The notes below the pieces were generated by a model that worked only from the letters and a program-made list of their open reading frames with translations, searched no databases and was not told where the DNA came from. Shown here piece after piece: positions 8,144 to 15,672 of a stretch of 23,854 nt of DNA. Within the stretch, counting starts at the first letter, position 1. Each line of letters starts with the position of its first letter. Source of the DNA: JAPLFM01 sp964650885 (GTDB taxonomy: Bacteria; Bacteroidota; Ignavibacteria; Kapaibacteriales; UBA2268); the NCBI GenBank assembly GCA_964650885.1, contig CAZYXG010000043.1, positions 1 to 23,854 on the forward strand, read 5' to 3'. Both the position numbers and the translations under genes were made by a program.

Positions 8144-8962
8144 ATGAGTATTAGTAAAGAAAATTCTCGAGCTGTAACGACGCTGCGTTTGAAAGAAATG
8201 AAAGAGCAAGGGCTGAAAATTAGCTGCCTTACTGCTTACGATGCTTTAATGTCTAAAATATTCGATAATGCTGGGATTGATTTGATTTTGGTTGGCGATT
8301 CACTAGGGAACGTTTTCCAAGGTAATGAGACGACATTACCAGTAACAATTGAAGATACCATCTACCACACAAAAGCTGTAGTCAAAGGGGCATCACGAGC
8401 ATTGGTAGTTGCAGATATGCCATTTATGAGCTATCAGGTGACAGCTAATGAAGCTTTCCGCAATGCTGGGCGAATTATGAAAGAAACTGGATGTTCAGCT
8501 TTAAAATTGGAAGGTGGCAAAAGCGTCCGAAAAGCTGTACGAAAAATGACTGATGCAGGAATACCTGTAATGGGGCATTTGGGATTGACTCCGCAGAGTA
8601 TAAATAAATTTGGTTCGTATAGAGCTAGAGGGATTGATGACAATGAAGCGGAAAATATTTTCAGCGATGCTTTGCTACTTGAAGAAGCAGGGGCTTTTGC
8701 AATTGTTTTAGAAAAAATCCCTTCTGATTTGGCGAAGAAAATTACTGAAGCCATAAAAATTCCTACCATTGGAATTGGAGCTGGAAACTTTTGCGATGGG
8801 CAAATATTAGTATACACTGATATGCTTGGGCTTACGGAAGATTTTAACCCAAGATTTGTTCGCAGATATGCTAGCTTGAATGATGAGATTACTAAAGCGG
8901 TTACTAATTTTACTGAAGATGTGAAAAGTTCAAATTTCCCAAATAAATCGGAATCGTATTGA
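8144..8962 (+). CDS. panB: 3-methyl-2-oxobutanoate hydroxymethyltransferase (ketopantoate hydroxymethyltransferase)
   Basis: Transfers a hydroxymethyl group from 5,10-methylene-THF to 2-oxoisovalerate, giving ketopantoate (EC 2.1.2.11), the first committed step of pantothenate/CoA synthesis; cytosolic. 272 residues, within the usual range. Motifs in order: SCLTAYDALMSKIFDNAGID, ILVGDSLGNVFQG (Mg-binding Asp), VVADMPFMSY (second Asp), ALKLEGG (Glu), VMGHLGLTPQS, IVLEKIP (catalytic Glu region), IPTIGIGAG and GQILVYTDMLGL. The start at ATG 8144 is preferred to the TTG at 8120, which sits in a likely promoter. It is first in a four-gene operon and overlaps the next gene by TTGA. It links to fhs only through folate chemistry; no other pan gene is present. 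Confidence 0.97.
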   Translation: MSISKENSRAVTTLRLKEMKEQGLKISCLTAYDALMSKIFDNAGIDLILVGDSLGNVFQGNETTLPVTIEDTIYHTKAVVKGASRALVVADMPFMSYQVTANEAFRNAGRIMKETGCSALKLEGGKSVRKAVRKMTDAGIPVMGHLGLTPQSINKFGSYRARGIDDNEAENIFSDALLLEEAGAFAIVLEKIPSDLAKKITEAIKIPTIGIGAGNFCDGQILVYTDMLGLTEDFNPRFVRRYASLNDEITKAVTNFTEDVKSSNFPNKSESY

Positions 8963-9366
8963 TTAAGCTATTATATATTGTAATTATAATTGTGTCATTG
9001 AGCTGGATTTCTTCTTGCGATAACTCAATTCCAACTTGGCAGGAATCGAATATAGAATTCCCAACGGGAGACTCTATACCAAGTTTTGTAAATCACGTGC
9101 GGCCGTTCGCTCAGCAAAAATGTAGCTATGCAGGTTGTCATAGCGATTTTACTATGGCTGGTGGCAGAAGAATAACAGATTATTTCTCATATTTTGAAGC
9201 TGCAAATATTGGCTTTGTGGTTGGGGATAACCCAGATGCAAGTTTGTTCTATCAAGTGATGAACGCTAAGAATCCGCATTTGGTGAACTACCGTATAGTA
9301 GCACCAAGTCAGAATCAAATTAGTGGTATATATAAATGGATTAAAGCTGGTGCACCAAATAATTAA
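8959..9366 (+). CDS. Small lipoprotein with a CX4CH cytochrome-like motif
   Basis: 135 residues from a TTG start at 8959-8961, overlapping the panB stop as TTGA. No ATG is available before the signal peptide. Lipobox WISSC makes Cys20 the lipid anchor. The mature part begins with a segment (PSFVNHVRPFAQQ) that in Bacteroidota and Planctomycetes precedes a heme-binding cysteine pair. Here Cys55, Cys60 and His61 form CSYAGCH, a CX4CH motif rather than the standard CX2CH. A possible distal ligand is Met in YQVMNAKNPH. The C-terminus ISGIYKWIKAGAPNN matches the usual ending of such small cytochrome-c domains ('i..Wi..GAp.n'). It could be a CX4CH heme-c protein, as in cytochrome c3, or a degenerate relative without heme. 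Its function in a panB-guaA operon is unclear. Confidence 0.78.
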   Translation: MIKLLYIVIIIVSLSWISSCDNSIPTWQESNIEFPTGDSIPSFVNHVRPFAQQKCSYAGCHSDFTMAGGRRITDYFSYFEAANIGFVVGDNPDASLFYQVMNAKNPHLVNYRIVAPSQNQISGIYKWIKAGAPNN

Positions 9367-9904
9367 ATATAACAATATACTTTGTTTTATATTGTTAATA
9401 AGTGCTTGCAAAGAACAAGTTACTGATGACAGTTTGACAAATAATATTAATACGAAATATGGTTATGAGCTGCTAGCCCCAATGAAATGGGAAAAGCTTG
9501 AAAACCAGAATAGATTGCTATTGGCAACGAGCAAAGAAATAAATGAAAGAGCAAAAAATATTAGTTTGTATCCTGATTTAAAAGGTGCAAGATTGGATTT
9601 ATTTACTTTTAAATATGCTGATACTATTGCTGATTTAGAATTTAAGAAGCGAATATTTAAGTATGACCCAATATTTTATTCTGCTCCTATAAAGATGTTT
9701 ATAAGTGGAAAAGATGAATATATCTATGATATATCAATCCCACTTGGAAATAAAGATGAGTTTATGGAAGGCAAATTATTGCCAATCCGAAGAAATGGAA
9801 TAGCGTATATTTTCTTGTTTGAGCGATATAGTGATAATGAAGGAAAATATACTAAACTATTCGATACAATAATAAAAAGTTTGAAAATAAAGAAAATAGC
9901 ATAA
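9350..9904 (+). CDS. Lipoprotein of unknown function
   Basis: 184 residues from GTG at 9350, which gives a compact signal peptide ending in lipobox LLISAC (Cys20). A longer version from GTG 9323 is possible but overlaps the previous gene by 44 bases instead of 17. No family is recognised. The mature part is a mixed alpha/beta domain of about 160 residues. It includes YELLAPMKWEKLEN, an arrangement reminiscent of the PsbP/DUF1795-like fold that opens with 'y.i..P..W....', then KMFISGKDEYIYDISIP and AYIFLFERYSDNEGKYTKLFDTIIKSLKI. The latter resembles the 'f..i..Sl' ending typical of that fold group. That resemblance is weak. It lies 5 bases before guaA in the same operon. Confidence 0.72.
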   Translation: MHQIIKYNNILCFILLISACKEQVTDDSLTNNINTKYGYELLAPMKWEKLENQNRLLLATSKEINERAKNISLYPDLKGARLDLFTFKYADTIADLEFKKRIFKYDPIFYSAPIKMFISGKDEYIYDISIPLGNKDEFMEGKLLPIRRNGIAYIFLFERYSDNEGKYTKLFDTIIKSLKIKKIA

Positions 9905-9909
9905 ATAAA

Positions 9910-11451
9910 ATGAACACAAGCGAAAAAATATTAATCTTGGACTTCGGTTCGCAAGTAACACAATTAATAGCTAGAAAAGTAAGAGAAATTGGGGTTTTCA
10001 GCGAGATACACCCTTATAATATCTCAATGGAGAAAATAAGAGAAATCAATCCAAAGGGAATTATTCTTTCTGGCTCGCCACATAGTGTATATTCTGAAAC
10101 GGCACCTATTCCCAAAGCTGATGTTTTCGGAGCAGGAGTACCAGTTTTGGGAATCTGTTATGGTTTGCAATATATAGCATTTGCATTTGGTGGCAAAGTA
10201 GATTTGGCTGCTAAAAAAGAATTTGGCAAAGCTAGTTTGCATATTGAAAAAAGTGATGTTTTACTTGACGGCTTGACTCAGGACGGACAAGTATGGATGA
10301 GCCATGGCGACCATTTGACTGCTGTACCAGAGGGTTTTGAAGTGATCGGTACTTCGGAAAATTCACCACTTTGTGTGCTTAGAAATTTAGATAAGAAAAT
10401 TTGGGGAGTTCAGTTCCACCCAGAGGTTCACCACTCTCTTGAAGGAAAATTATTAATTGAAAATTTTGTTAGAAAAATTTGCGGATGTACTTCAAATTGG
10501 ACTGCTGAATCCTTCATTGAAAGTGAAATTAAACGCATTAAAGAGTTGGTTGGTACAAACCAAGTAATTTGTGGATTGAGTGGCGGTGTAGATTCTACAG
10601 TAACAGCGGTATTAATTCATAAAGCAATTGGCGACCAATTAAAATGTATTCACGTGGATTCGGGTCTAATGCGATTGAATGAAAGCTCAATGATTATGGA
10701 TTTATTTGCAAAAAATTTTGATATTAATATAGATATTGCAAATGCTGAAGATTTATTCTTGGGAAACTTAAAAGGGGTATCTGACCCAGAGGACAAAAGA
10801 AAAACAATAGGTAAATTGTTCATTGATGTATTTAACGATGAAGCTACAAAGTTTAAAGATGCTAAATGGCTTGCACAAGGTACGCTTTATCCAGATGTAA
10901 TTGAGTCAGAGTCTGTAAATGGACCATCTTCAACGATTAAATCGCACCACAATGTAGGCGGCTTGCCAAAGGATATGAAATTCAAATTACTTGAGCCATT
11001 CCGAGAGCTTTTCAAAGACGAAGTGCGAGAAGTGGGCAGAAAATTAGGTATTCCAGATTGGTTTATAAATCGCCATCCATTCCCTGGTCCAGGCTTAGGA
11101 ATAAGAGTACTAGGAGAAGTAACAAAGGAAAAATGTGATATATTACGCAAAGCAGATAGTATATACATAGAAGAAATAGCAAATGCTGGACTTTACAACG
11201 AGATATGGCAAGCATTTGCAGCATTATTGCCTGTAAAAAGTGTAGGAGTAATGGGCGATGAAAGAACGTATGAATTCACTTGCGTGGTGAGAGCAGTAAC
11301 ATCGGTGGACGGAATGACCGCTGACTGGTACCCAATGCCGTATGATGTCTTGGCAAAAGTATCGAGCCGCATAATAAATGAAGTACGAGGTATAAATAGA
11401 GTAGTTTACGACATTACAGGAAAACCCCCAGGCACGATAGAGTGGGAGTAG
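9910..11451 (+). CDS. guaA: GMP synthase (glutamine-hydrolysing)
   Basis: Converts XMP to GMP with ATP and glutamine (EC 6.3.5.2); cytosolic purine synthesis. 513 residues, full length. The class I amidotransferase domain (about 7-195) has nucleophile Cys83 in GICYGLQ, with His170 and Glu172 in VQFHPEVHH. The ATP-pyrophosphatase domain carries the P-loop SGGVDST (224-230), HVDSGLMR, LAQGTLYPDVIES, KSHHNVGGLP and PFPGPGLGIRVLG. The C-terminal dimerisation domain ends in the standard YDITGKPPGTIEWE. The start is ATG 9910, only 5 bases after the upstream lipoprotein stop. It is the last gene of the panB operon; no terminator hairpin is obvious after it. Confidence 0.98.
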   Translation: MNTSEKILILDFGSQVTQLIARKVREIGVFSEIHPYNISMEKIREINPKGIILSGSPHSVYSETAPIPKADVFGAGVPVLGICYGLQYIAFAFGGKVDLAAKKEFGKASLHIEKSDVLLDGLTQDGQVWMSHGDHLTAVPEGFEVIGTSENSPLCVLRNLDKKIWGVQFHPEVHHSLEGKLLIENFVRKICGCTSNWTAESFIESEIKRIKELVGTNQVICGLSGGVDSTVTAVLIHKAIGDQLKCIHVDSGLMRLNESSMIMDLFAKNFDINIDIANAEDLFLGNLKGVSDPEDKRKTIGKLFIDVFNDEATKFKDAKWLAQGTLYPDVIESESVNGPSSTIKSHHNVGGLPKDMKFKLLEPFRELFKDEVREVGRKLGIPDWFINRHPFPGPGLGIRVLGEVTKEKCDILRKADSIYIEEIANAGLYNEIWQAFAALLPVKSVGVMGDERTYEFTCVVRAVTSVDGMTADWYPMPYDVLAKVSSRIINEVRGINRVVYDITGKPPGTIEWE

Positions 11452-11571
11452 ATAAGTTGTAATATTAATCAAAACTATAAAAGTAATAAATGTAATTGAT
11501 TGGGAGAATTACTTTTTGTAAATTATTTTAACAAAGTTTATGAGTTCATTTTAACTAATAAAATCAAAAAC

Positions 11572-11778
11572 ATGAAAGCAGTTTTAGAAATTGAAACAAA
11601 TGATTTGAATATTCATTTGATAGAAGTTATAAATTCACTTTTTAATCAAGATTTCACAGAAATTACAATTAAAAAAAGTGAACTAAGAATTGAAGAGTTT
11701 GATAAGTCTCTAAATTTTAGTGAAATGCTAACTTCTTTTAAAGAAAATGGTCATAACGATTATTTTTTAAAGATTTAG
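11572..11778 (+). CDS. Small protein of unknown function, possibly antitoxin-like, ending at a -1 slippery site
   Basis: 68 residues from ATG 11572 (MKAVLEIETNDLN). A TTG at 11500 would add 24 unconvincing residues. The order is an N-terminal strand, an amphipathic helix (HLIEVINSLFNQ), a strand (FTEITIKKSEL), then a charged helical tail. This is like many small Bacteroidota antitoxin-type proteins, but no toxin gene follows and I cannot name a family. The frame stops at TAG 11776-11778. A -1 shift at the U6A run just before it continues for 16 more residues (KDLEKGFKESSVFESK) to TAA at 11817-11819, producing an 82-residue protein with a natural helical ending, 6 bases before the next gene. 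So either programmed shifting, a recent one-base deletion, or a sequencing error is likely. Confidence 0.6.
   Translation: MKAVLEIETNDLNIHLIEVINSLFNQDFTEITIKKSELRIEEFDKSLNFSEMLTSFKENGHNDYFLKI
11763..11769 (+). promoter_or_regulatory. Candidate -1 frameshift heptamer T TTT TTA
   Basis: In phase with the small gene's codons TAT TTT TTA (11761-11769), the bases T TTT TTA fit the X XXY YYZ rule for -1 slippage. The zero frame ends two codons later at TAG. The -1 frame is open from AAA at 11769 to TAA at 11817-11819. No strong downstream stem is visible in the AT-rich sequence. Confidence 0.35.
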
Positions 11779-11825
11779 AAAAAGGATTTAAAGAATCGTC
11801 TGTATTCGAATCAAAATAAAAATAT

Positions 11826-13001
11826 ATGAAAAAATTAATAATGATAATGTTCTTTATATTTAGCATTGCAAATGCAGAAACAAAAGAAGAAGTGATTGCT
11901 AAATTTTTGAATAAATTAAAAGATGGAGATGTGATTGAGTATAAATACAATTATACTTTTACAGACGATTCAAAAGGTACTAACTCATACAGTGCAAACT
12001 TTGCTGAAAAATTAGTCAAATCTGATACCATAATAGGGGCATATTACTATATTAAAAGTGTCGCAAATAACGAAAATAAAGAAGTAAATATTAAAATTTA
12101 CAACGGAACAGAACACTATTCTTACTACCCAGAATATTTGGGTATAGGAAATGTAATGCGTGTTACACAAAAAGACAACCCAGAAAGTTTCAAAGAGCAA
12201 AGAATAGACTTTGATGGAGAAGTAGGAATTATTCCTAGTGTTGTAACAAGTCTTGGGAACAGCAGAAGTACTATATTCTATTTTAGAAAATATTTTAAAG
12301 ACACAAATAATTTGAAAAATATTACTTTAAAGGAAGATACGATAATAAACAATAAAAATTACTATCAATTCACAATTTCTTACTTTAATTTGATAATAGA
12401 TAAATTAACAACCTTGCCCTTTAATTATAATTATAAAAACAATATGCAAAGTGTTGAACAATATTATTCAGATTACAAAATAAATGCAAAGAATAGTAAC
12501 AAATTATTCACGAAAAATATCTTTCCTAAAAACTACGTTTTCAAATCAAATTTTCCTAGAACTGAAAATTATTTAAAAAAAGGATATAATGCACCTGACT
12601 TTGAAGGAATTGCAATTAATGGCAATAAAATAATTTCTCAAGAAATAAAAGAAAAACTTAGATTGCTATATATTACAGAAATTGGATGCCCAGGTTGTAT
12701 TCTGTCGCAACCAGAAATAAATGAACTTGCCAAAAAATATAAAGAACTTAAAGTTTTGGGAATATTTACAATTGATTCAAAAGATGCTTTGATAAAACTT
12801 ACTAAAGAAAAGAAATTAGTATTTGATATCATTGCAAAGTCGAAAGATATAGGTGATAAATACGGAGCTGATTCTTTCCCAACATTCTTTTTAATTGACA
12901 AAAATAATAAAGTTATTTACTCAAAAGTAGGCTATTTCAAGACTTTAAATGATGAACTGACAAATGAAATTGAAAAATATTTAAATAGTGACCCAAAATA
13001 A
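11826..13001 (+). CDS. Periplasmic TlpA-like thioredoxin-fold protein with a large N-terminal domain
   Basis: 391 residues with a signal peptide (about 1-17, cleavage near ANA-ET). Residues about 20-245 form a beta-rich domain of unknown type with many Tyr and Asn (GAYYYIKSV, YHYSYYPEYLGIG-like stretches). The C-terminal thioredoxin-fold domain (about 250-390) starts with GYNAPDFEGIAINGN, the usual TlpA/AhpC-TSA entry. The redox motif is CPGC at 288-291, in the sequence EIGCPGCILSQPEI, and the cis-proline loop is FPTFFLIDKNNKV (Pro352). The fold therefore suggests a periplasmic thiol-disulfide oxidoreductase. CPGC differs from the CGPC/CPPC of classic members, and the active site follows a shortened strand (LRLLYITEIG). 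It begins 6 bases after the -1-frame end of the small gene. Confidence 0.85.
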   Translation: MKKLIMIMFFIFSIANAETKEEVIAKFLNKLKDGDVIEYKYNYTFTDDSKGTNSYSANFAEKLVKSDTIIGAYYYIKSVANNENKEVNIKIYNGTEHYSYYPEYLGIGNVMRVTQKDNPESFKEQRIDFDGEVGIIPSVVTSLGNSRSTIFYFRKYFKDTNNLKNITLKEDTIINNKNYYQFTISYFNLIIDKLTTLPFNYNYKNNMQSVEQYYSDYKINAKNSNKLFTKNIFPKNYVFKSNFPRTENYLKKGYNAPDFEGIAINGNKIISQEIKEKLRLLYITEIGCPGCILSQPEINELAKKYKELKVLGIFTIDSKDALIKLTKEKKLVFDIIAKSKDIGDKYGADSFPTFFLIDKNNKVIYSKVGYFKTLNDELTNEIEKYLNSDPK

Positions 13002-13037
13002 TTATGTCAAAACAACATAAATTCTATTCGCTTAGAC

Positions 13038-13070
13038 TTGACAAAATATATAGGGCTATATTTATTTTGC
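13038..13070 (+). promoter_or_regulatory. Candidate promoter for the SGNH-hydrolase pair
   Basis: TTG at 13038-13040 (within TTGAC) and TATTTTGC at 13063-13070 with a 22-base spacer, in the 162-base gap before the first SGNH gene. The rest of the gap is featureless and AT-rich. The match is to the same local TA(A/T)TTTGC element seen before fhs and panB. Confidence 0.3.
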
Positions 13071-13163
13071 AAATAGCGAAATAGAAATAATCACTTTTAC
13101 TAACCATTATAAATAAAATTCATTTATTGATTGAAAATAAATTCATAGGTCAAAAGAAAATAT

Positions 13164-15656
13164 ATGAAAATAATAACAATAATGATTGCTGTAATAATCT
13201 TAATGAATGCTATGACGTCTAAAGCAGAAGTTATAATTCAGAATTTTGAATATGGAATATCTGATTTTGTGAAATATGGCGACACAAACAAGATAGAACT
13301 AGATACAATGAATGTTTATAAAGGAAAGTATTCATTGAAAATAGAAAATAATAATTCTGGAATTGCTAAAAAAGTAAATCTAATTCCACTTTCAGTGATA
13401 GAATTTAATTCGTATTTTAAGTGCAGTATTAAAAATGTAGTAAAAGCTAAGTTATCAATAAAGTTTTATAATCGGAATGATAGTTTATTGTTGGAAACAA
13501 AAACATGTTATAGCGATTCAGTATGGAACAAAATTGTCTTGAATGCTATGACACCTCCCAATACTTCTTATGCTATGTTTCAGTTTAGTATCGAAAAAGA
13601 TTCTAATGAAGGAATTGTGTATTACGACGAATGCTTTTGGAATACAGACATTTTAATGTATAGATCAGCTACGGAATGTAATTTAGATAAATATTTAATG
13701 CCATTTTGGGCATCTGATTCGGTAGTTGACGAACCGGTGTTGATGTATTCTGAAAATAATAAATTAGCAAGCGGTAATTTGATGAATACACCAATAAATA
13801 TTAGTAGAGTAAATAATTATTTTTTATGGGAAGAGTATACTGAAGGTATTGATTACAGTAGAAATGGGAAATATATTACTAAGCAAAATAGTTCGAAAAT
13901 GCCATTCAGAGCTGATACTTCTATAAAGAAAGACAACTTGTTTTATAACACATATGTAAATGGTCAGCTATATTTCCCTCAACACGTTACTATATCATAC
14001 AATCATATGAGAGATTGGGATGGCCCTATGTATCAAACACGTGTTGCTAATTTACCAAGAACATATAGAAAGCTAAGAGAAAAGGAAAAGTTAAATATAG
14101 CAATATTAGGAAATAGTTTAACAAAGGGAATGAATGTAACTGGGATAGCACATTTTAGACCTTATATGCCAACATACTTTGATTTATTTTCAGAATATTT
14201 AAAAAAATATTACAATCACAATAAAATAACTGCCACCAATTCTGCTATGCCTGGTTCTATAATTAATGGCTTTGGTGTAAATTCATTTACAAATTACCTG
14301 AAACCACTTGATTTAGACTTGTTGATAATTGATTATGGAATGGTAGATATGTGGACTATATTTCCACAGGAATATGAGGACAATTTAAAAATAATATTAG
14401 ATTCTATGTTTGTTTTCAATCCTAATATTGAAATTATTATGATGTCCAATATGAGATTTGACCCACAATATTTACCAGATACTAACGACTTCTTCGTGAA
14501 ATATTGTTACTTAAAGATAAAAGGTTATCAAGAAATATTAAAGAAATATGAGAAAATAGGTGTTACAAATATTGATATGTATAATATAAGTGATATGTTG
14601 TATAAATTAAAAAAAGCTAAAGACGTTTTGTCAGACCCAATACACCCAAATGATTATATGGCACGCTGGTATGCACAGCAAATGATAAATACACTTGTGC
14701 CAGTTATGAATGGATCTATTAATAAAATTATAAATAGAAAAAATGGTCAAGGTATAGATAATGGGAATAGTTTGCAACTATTGAATGAAATAAATTTAAA
14801 AGAAGTCGATATTTTGACACAACAAGACTGGTACTTTTATAAAATAGAAAATGAAAGATTTAGAATAACTTCATTAAATAGTGGCTTAAGTTTAGGTTTA
14901 ATTGATACAATTACTAATGAATCCAATATAGTACAAAATACGACAAGTAAAGTGATAACACAGGATTGGTTGTTGATTGATTTGAATAATGGTTATTACA
15001 AACTTAAAAACAGATTTAATAACAAAGTACTAAGTGTTGCCTCTGACAACCTAATTTGTGAAAATAATGAAGATGGTAAGATTGAACAGGAGTGGACAAT
15101 TAAATATTCATACACTAAGCCATACATATCATTATATAAAGATAGTATATTAGTTGAAAATACTTTGCAAGAAAAAATAGAATTAATAGTGGAGTCAAAT
15201 ACAAGTTGGTTAGTTTCTAATAATGTTAATTGGTTGAGTGTTGAAAAAATAAATGGTAATGGGGATTCAAAAATAATATTTAATTGTCAACCAAATAAAG
15301 ATAGTTTAGAACGATTTGTAAATATAGAATTCACTGCTAATGGTACAAAAACAGCAAAATTAAAAGTTGTGCAAAAGTCAGGAGTGAAAAGTCAAGTTGA
15401 GGTAGATAAAACTAGAGAGTTTAAGTATGAATTCCCACAATCCAATAATACTATTTTGTCAGTAGAATCTATAGGTATTAATGTTAAGAAATTCAGTATT
15501 GAAATATATGATATATCGGGTAGATTGTTAGCAAGAGAATATAATTTTGGGAAAAATAGAATAGTTGTTGATTTGAGTAGTATTTCAACTGGTCAATATA
15601 TATTAAAAGTAATTACGAGTAGTAATGAAAATATTGAAATATTTTATAAATATTAA
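13164..15656 (+). CDS. T9SS-secreted SGNH-hydrolase / ricin-lectin / BACON protein, copy 1
   Basis: 830 residues with a signal peptide (1-21). Domains in order: an N-terminal jelly-roll-like carbohydrate-binding region (about 24-165, opening VIIQNFEYGISDF); a linker domain (about 170-300); an SGNH/GDSL hydrolase (about 308-515); a ricin-type beta-trefoil-like part (about 550-648, with QDW and QEW motifs); a BACON domain (about 652-740, with SNTSWLVSNNVNWLSVEK); and a T9SS C-terminal sorting domain (about 755-830). SGNH blocks: Ser318 sits in GNS instead of GDS; block II is AMPGS with Gly364; block III is YGMVDMW, where the usual oxyanion Asn is Val394; block V is DPIHPND with Asp491 and His494. 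It is probably secreted and acts on or binds glycans. Catalysis is plausible but the oxyanion hole is altered. Confidence 0.8.
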   Translation: MKIITIMIAVIILMNAMTSKAEVIIQNFEYGISDFVKYGDTNKIELDTMNVYKGKYSLKIENNNSGIAKKVNLIPLSVIEFNSYFKCSIKNVVKAKLSIKFYNRNDSLLLETKTCYSDSVWNKIVLNAMTPPNTSYAMFQFSIEKDSNEGIVYYDECFWNTDILMYRSATECNLDKYLMPFWASDSVVDEPVLMYSENNKLASGNLMNTPINISRVNNYFLWEEYTEGIDYSRNGKYITKQNSSKMPFRADTSIKKDNLFYNTYVNGQLYFPQHVTISYNHMRDWDGPMYQTRVANLPRTYRKLREKEKLNIAILGNSLTKGMNVTGIAHFRPYMPTYFDLFSEYLKKYYNHNKITATNSAMPGSIINGFGVNSFTNYLKPLDLDLLIIDYGMVDMWTIFPQEYEDNLKIILDSMFVFNPNIEIIMMSNMRFDPQYLPDTNDFFVKYCYLKIKGYQEILKKYEKIGVTNIDMYNISDMLYKLKKAKDVLSDPIHPNDYMARWYAQQMINTLVPVMNGSINKIINRKNGQGIDNGNSLQLLNEINLKEVDILTQQDWYFYKIENERFRITSLNSGLSLGLIDTITNESNIVQNTTSKVITQDWLLIDLNNGYYKLKNRFNNKVLSVASDNLICENNEDGKIEQEWTIKYSYTKPYISLYKDSILVENTLQEKIELIVESNTSWLVSNNVNWLSVEKINGNGDSKIIFNCQPNKDSLERFVNIEFTANGTKTAKLKVVQKSGVKSQVEVDKTREFKYEFPQSNNTILSVESIGINVKKFSIEIYDISGRLLAREYNFGKNRIVVDLSSISTGQYILKVITSSNENIEIFYKY

Positions 15657-15672
15657 ATAGGTTGTCAAAAGA

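Noticed and set aside
11572..13001. Toxin-antitoxin module made of the small protein and the next gene
   Set aside because: The next gene is a periplasmic thioredoxin-fold protein with signal peptide, not a toxin, and no toxin-like small gene is adjacent.
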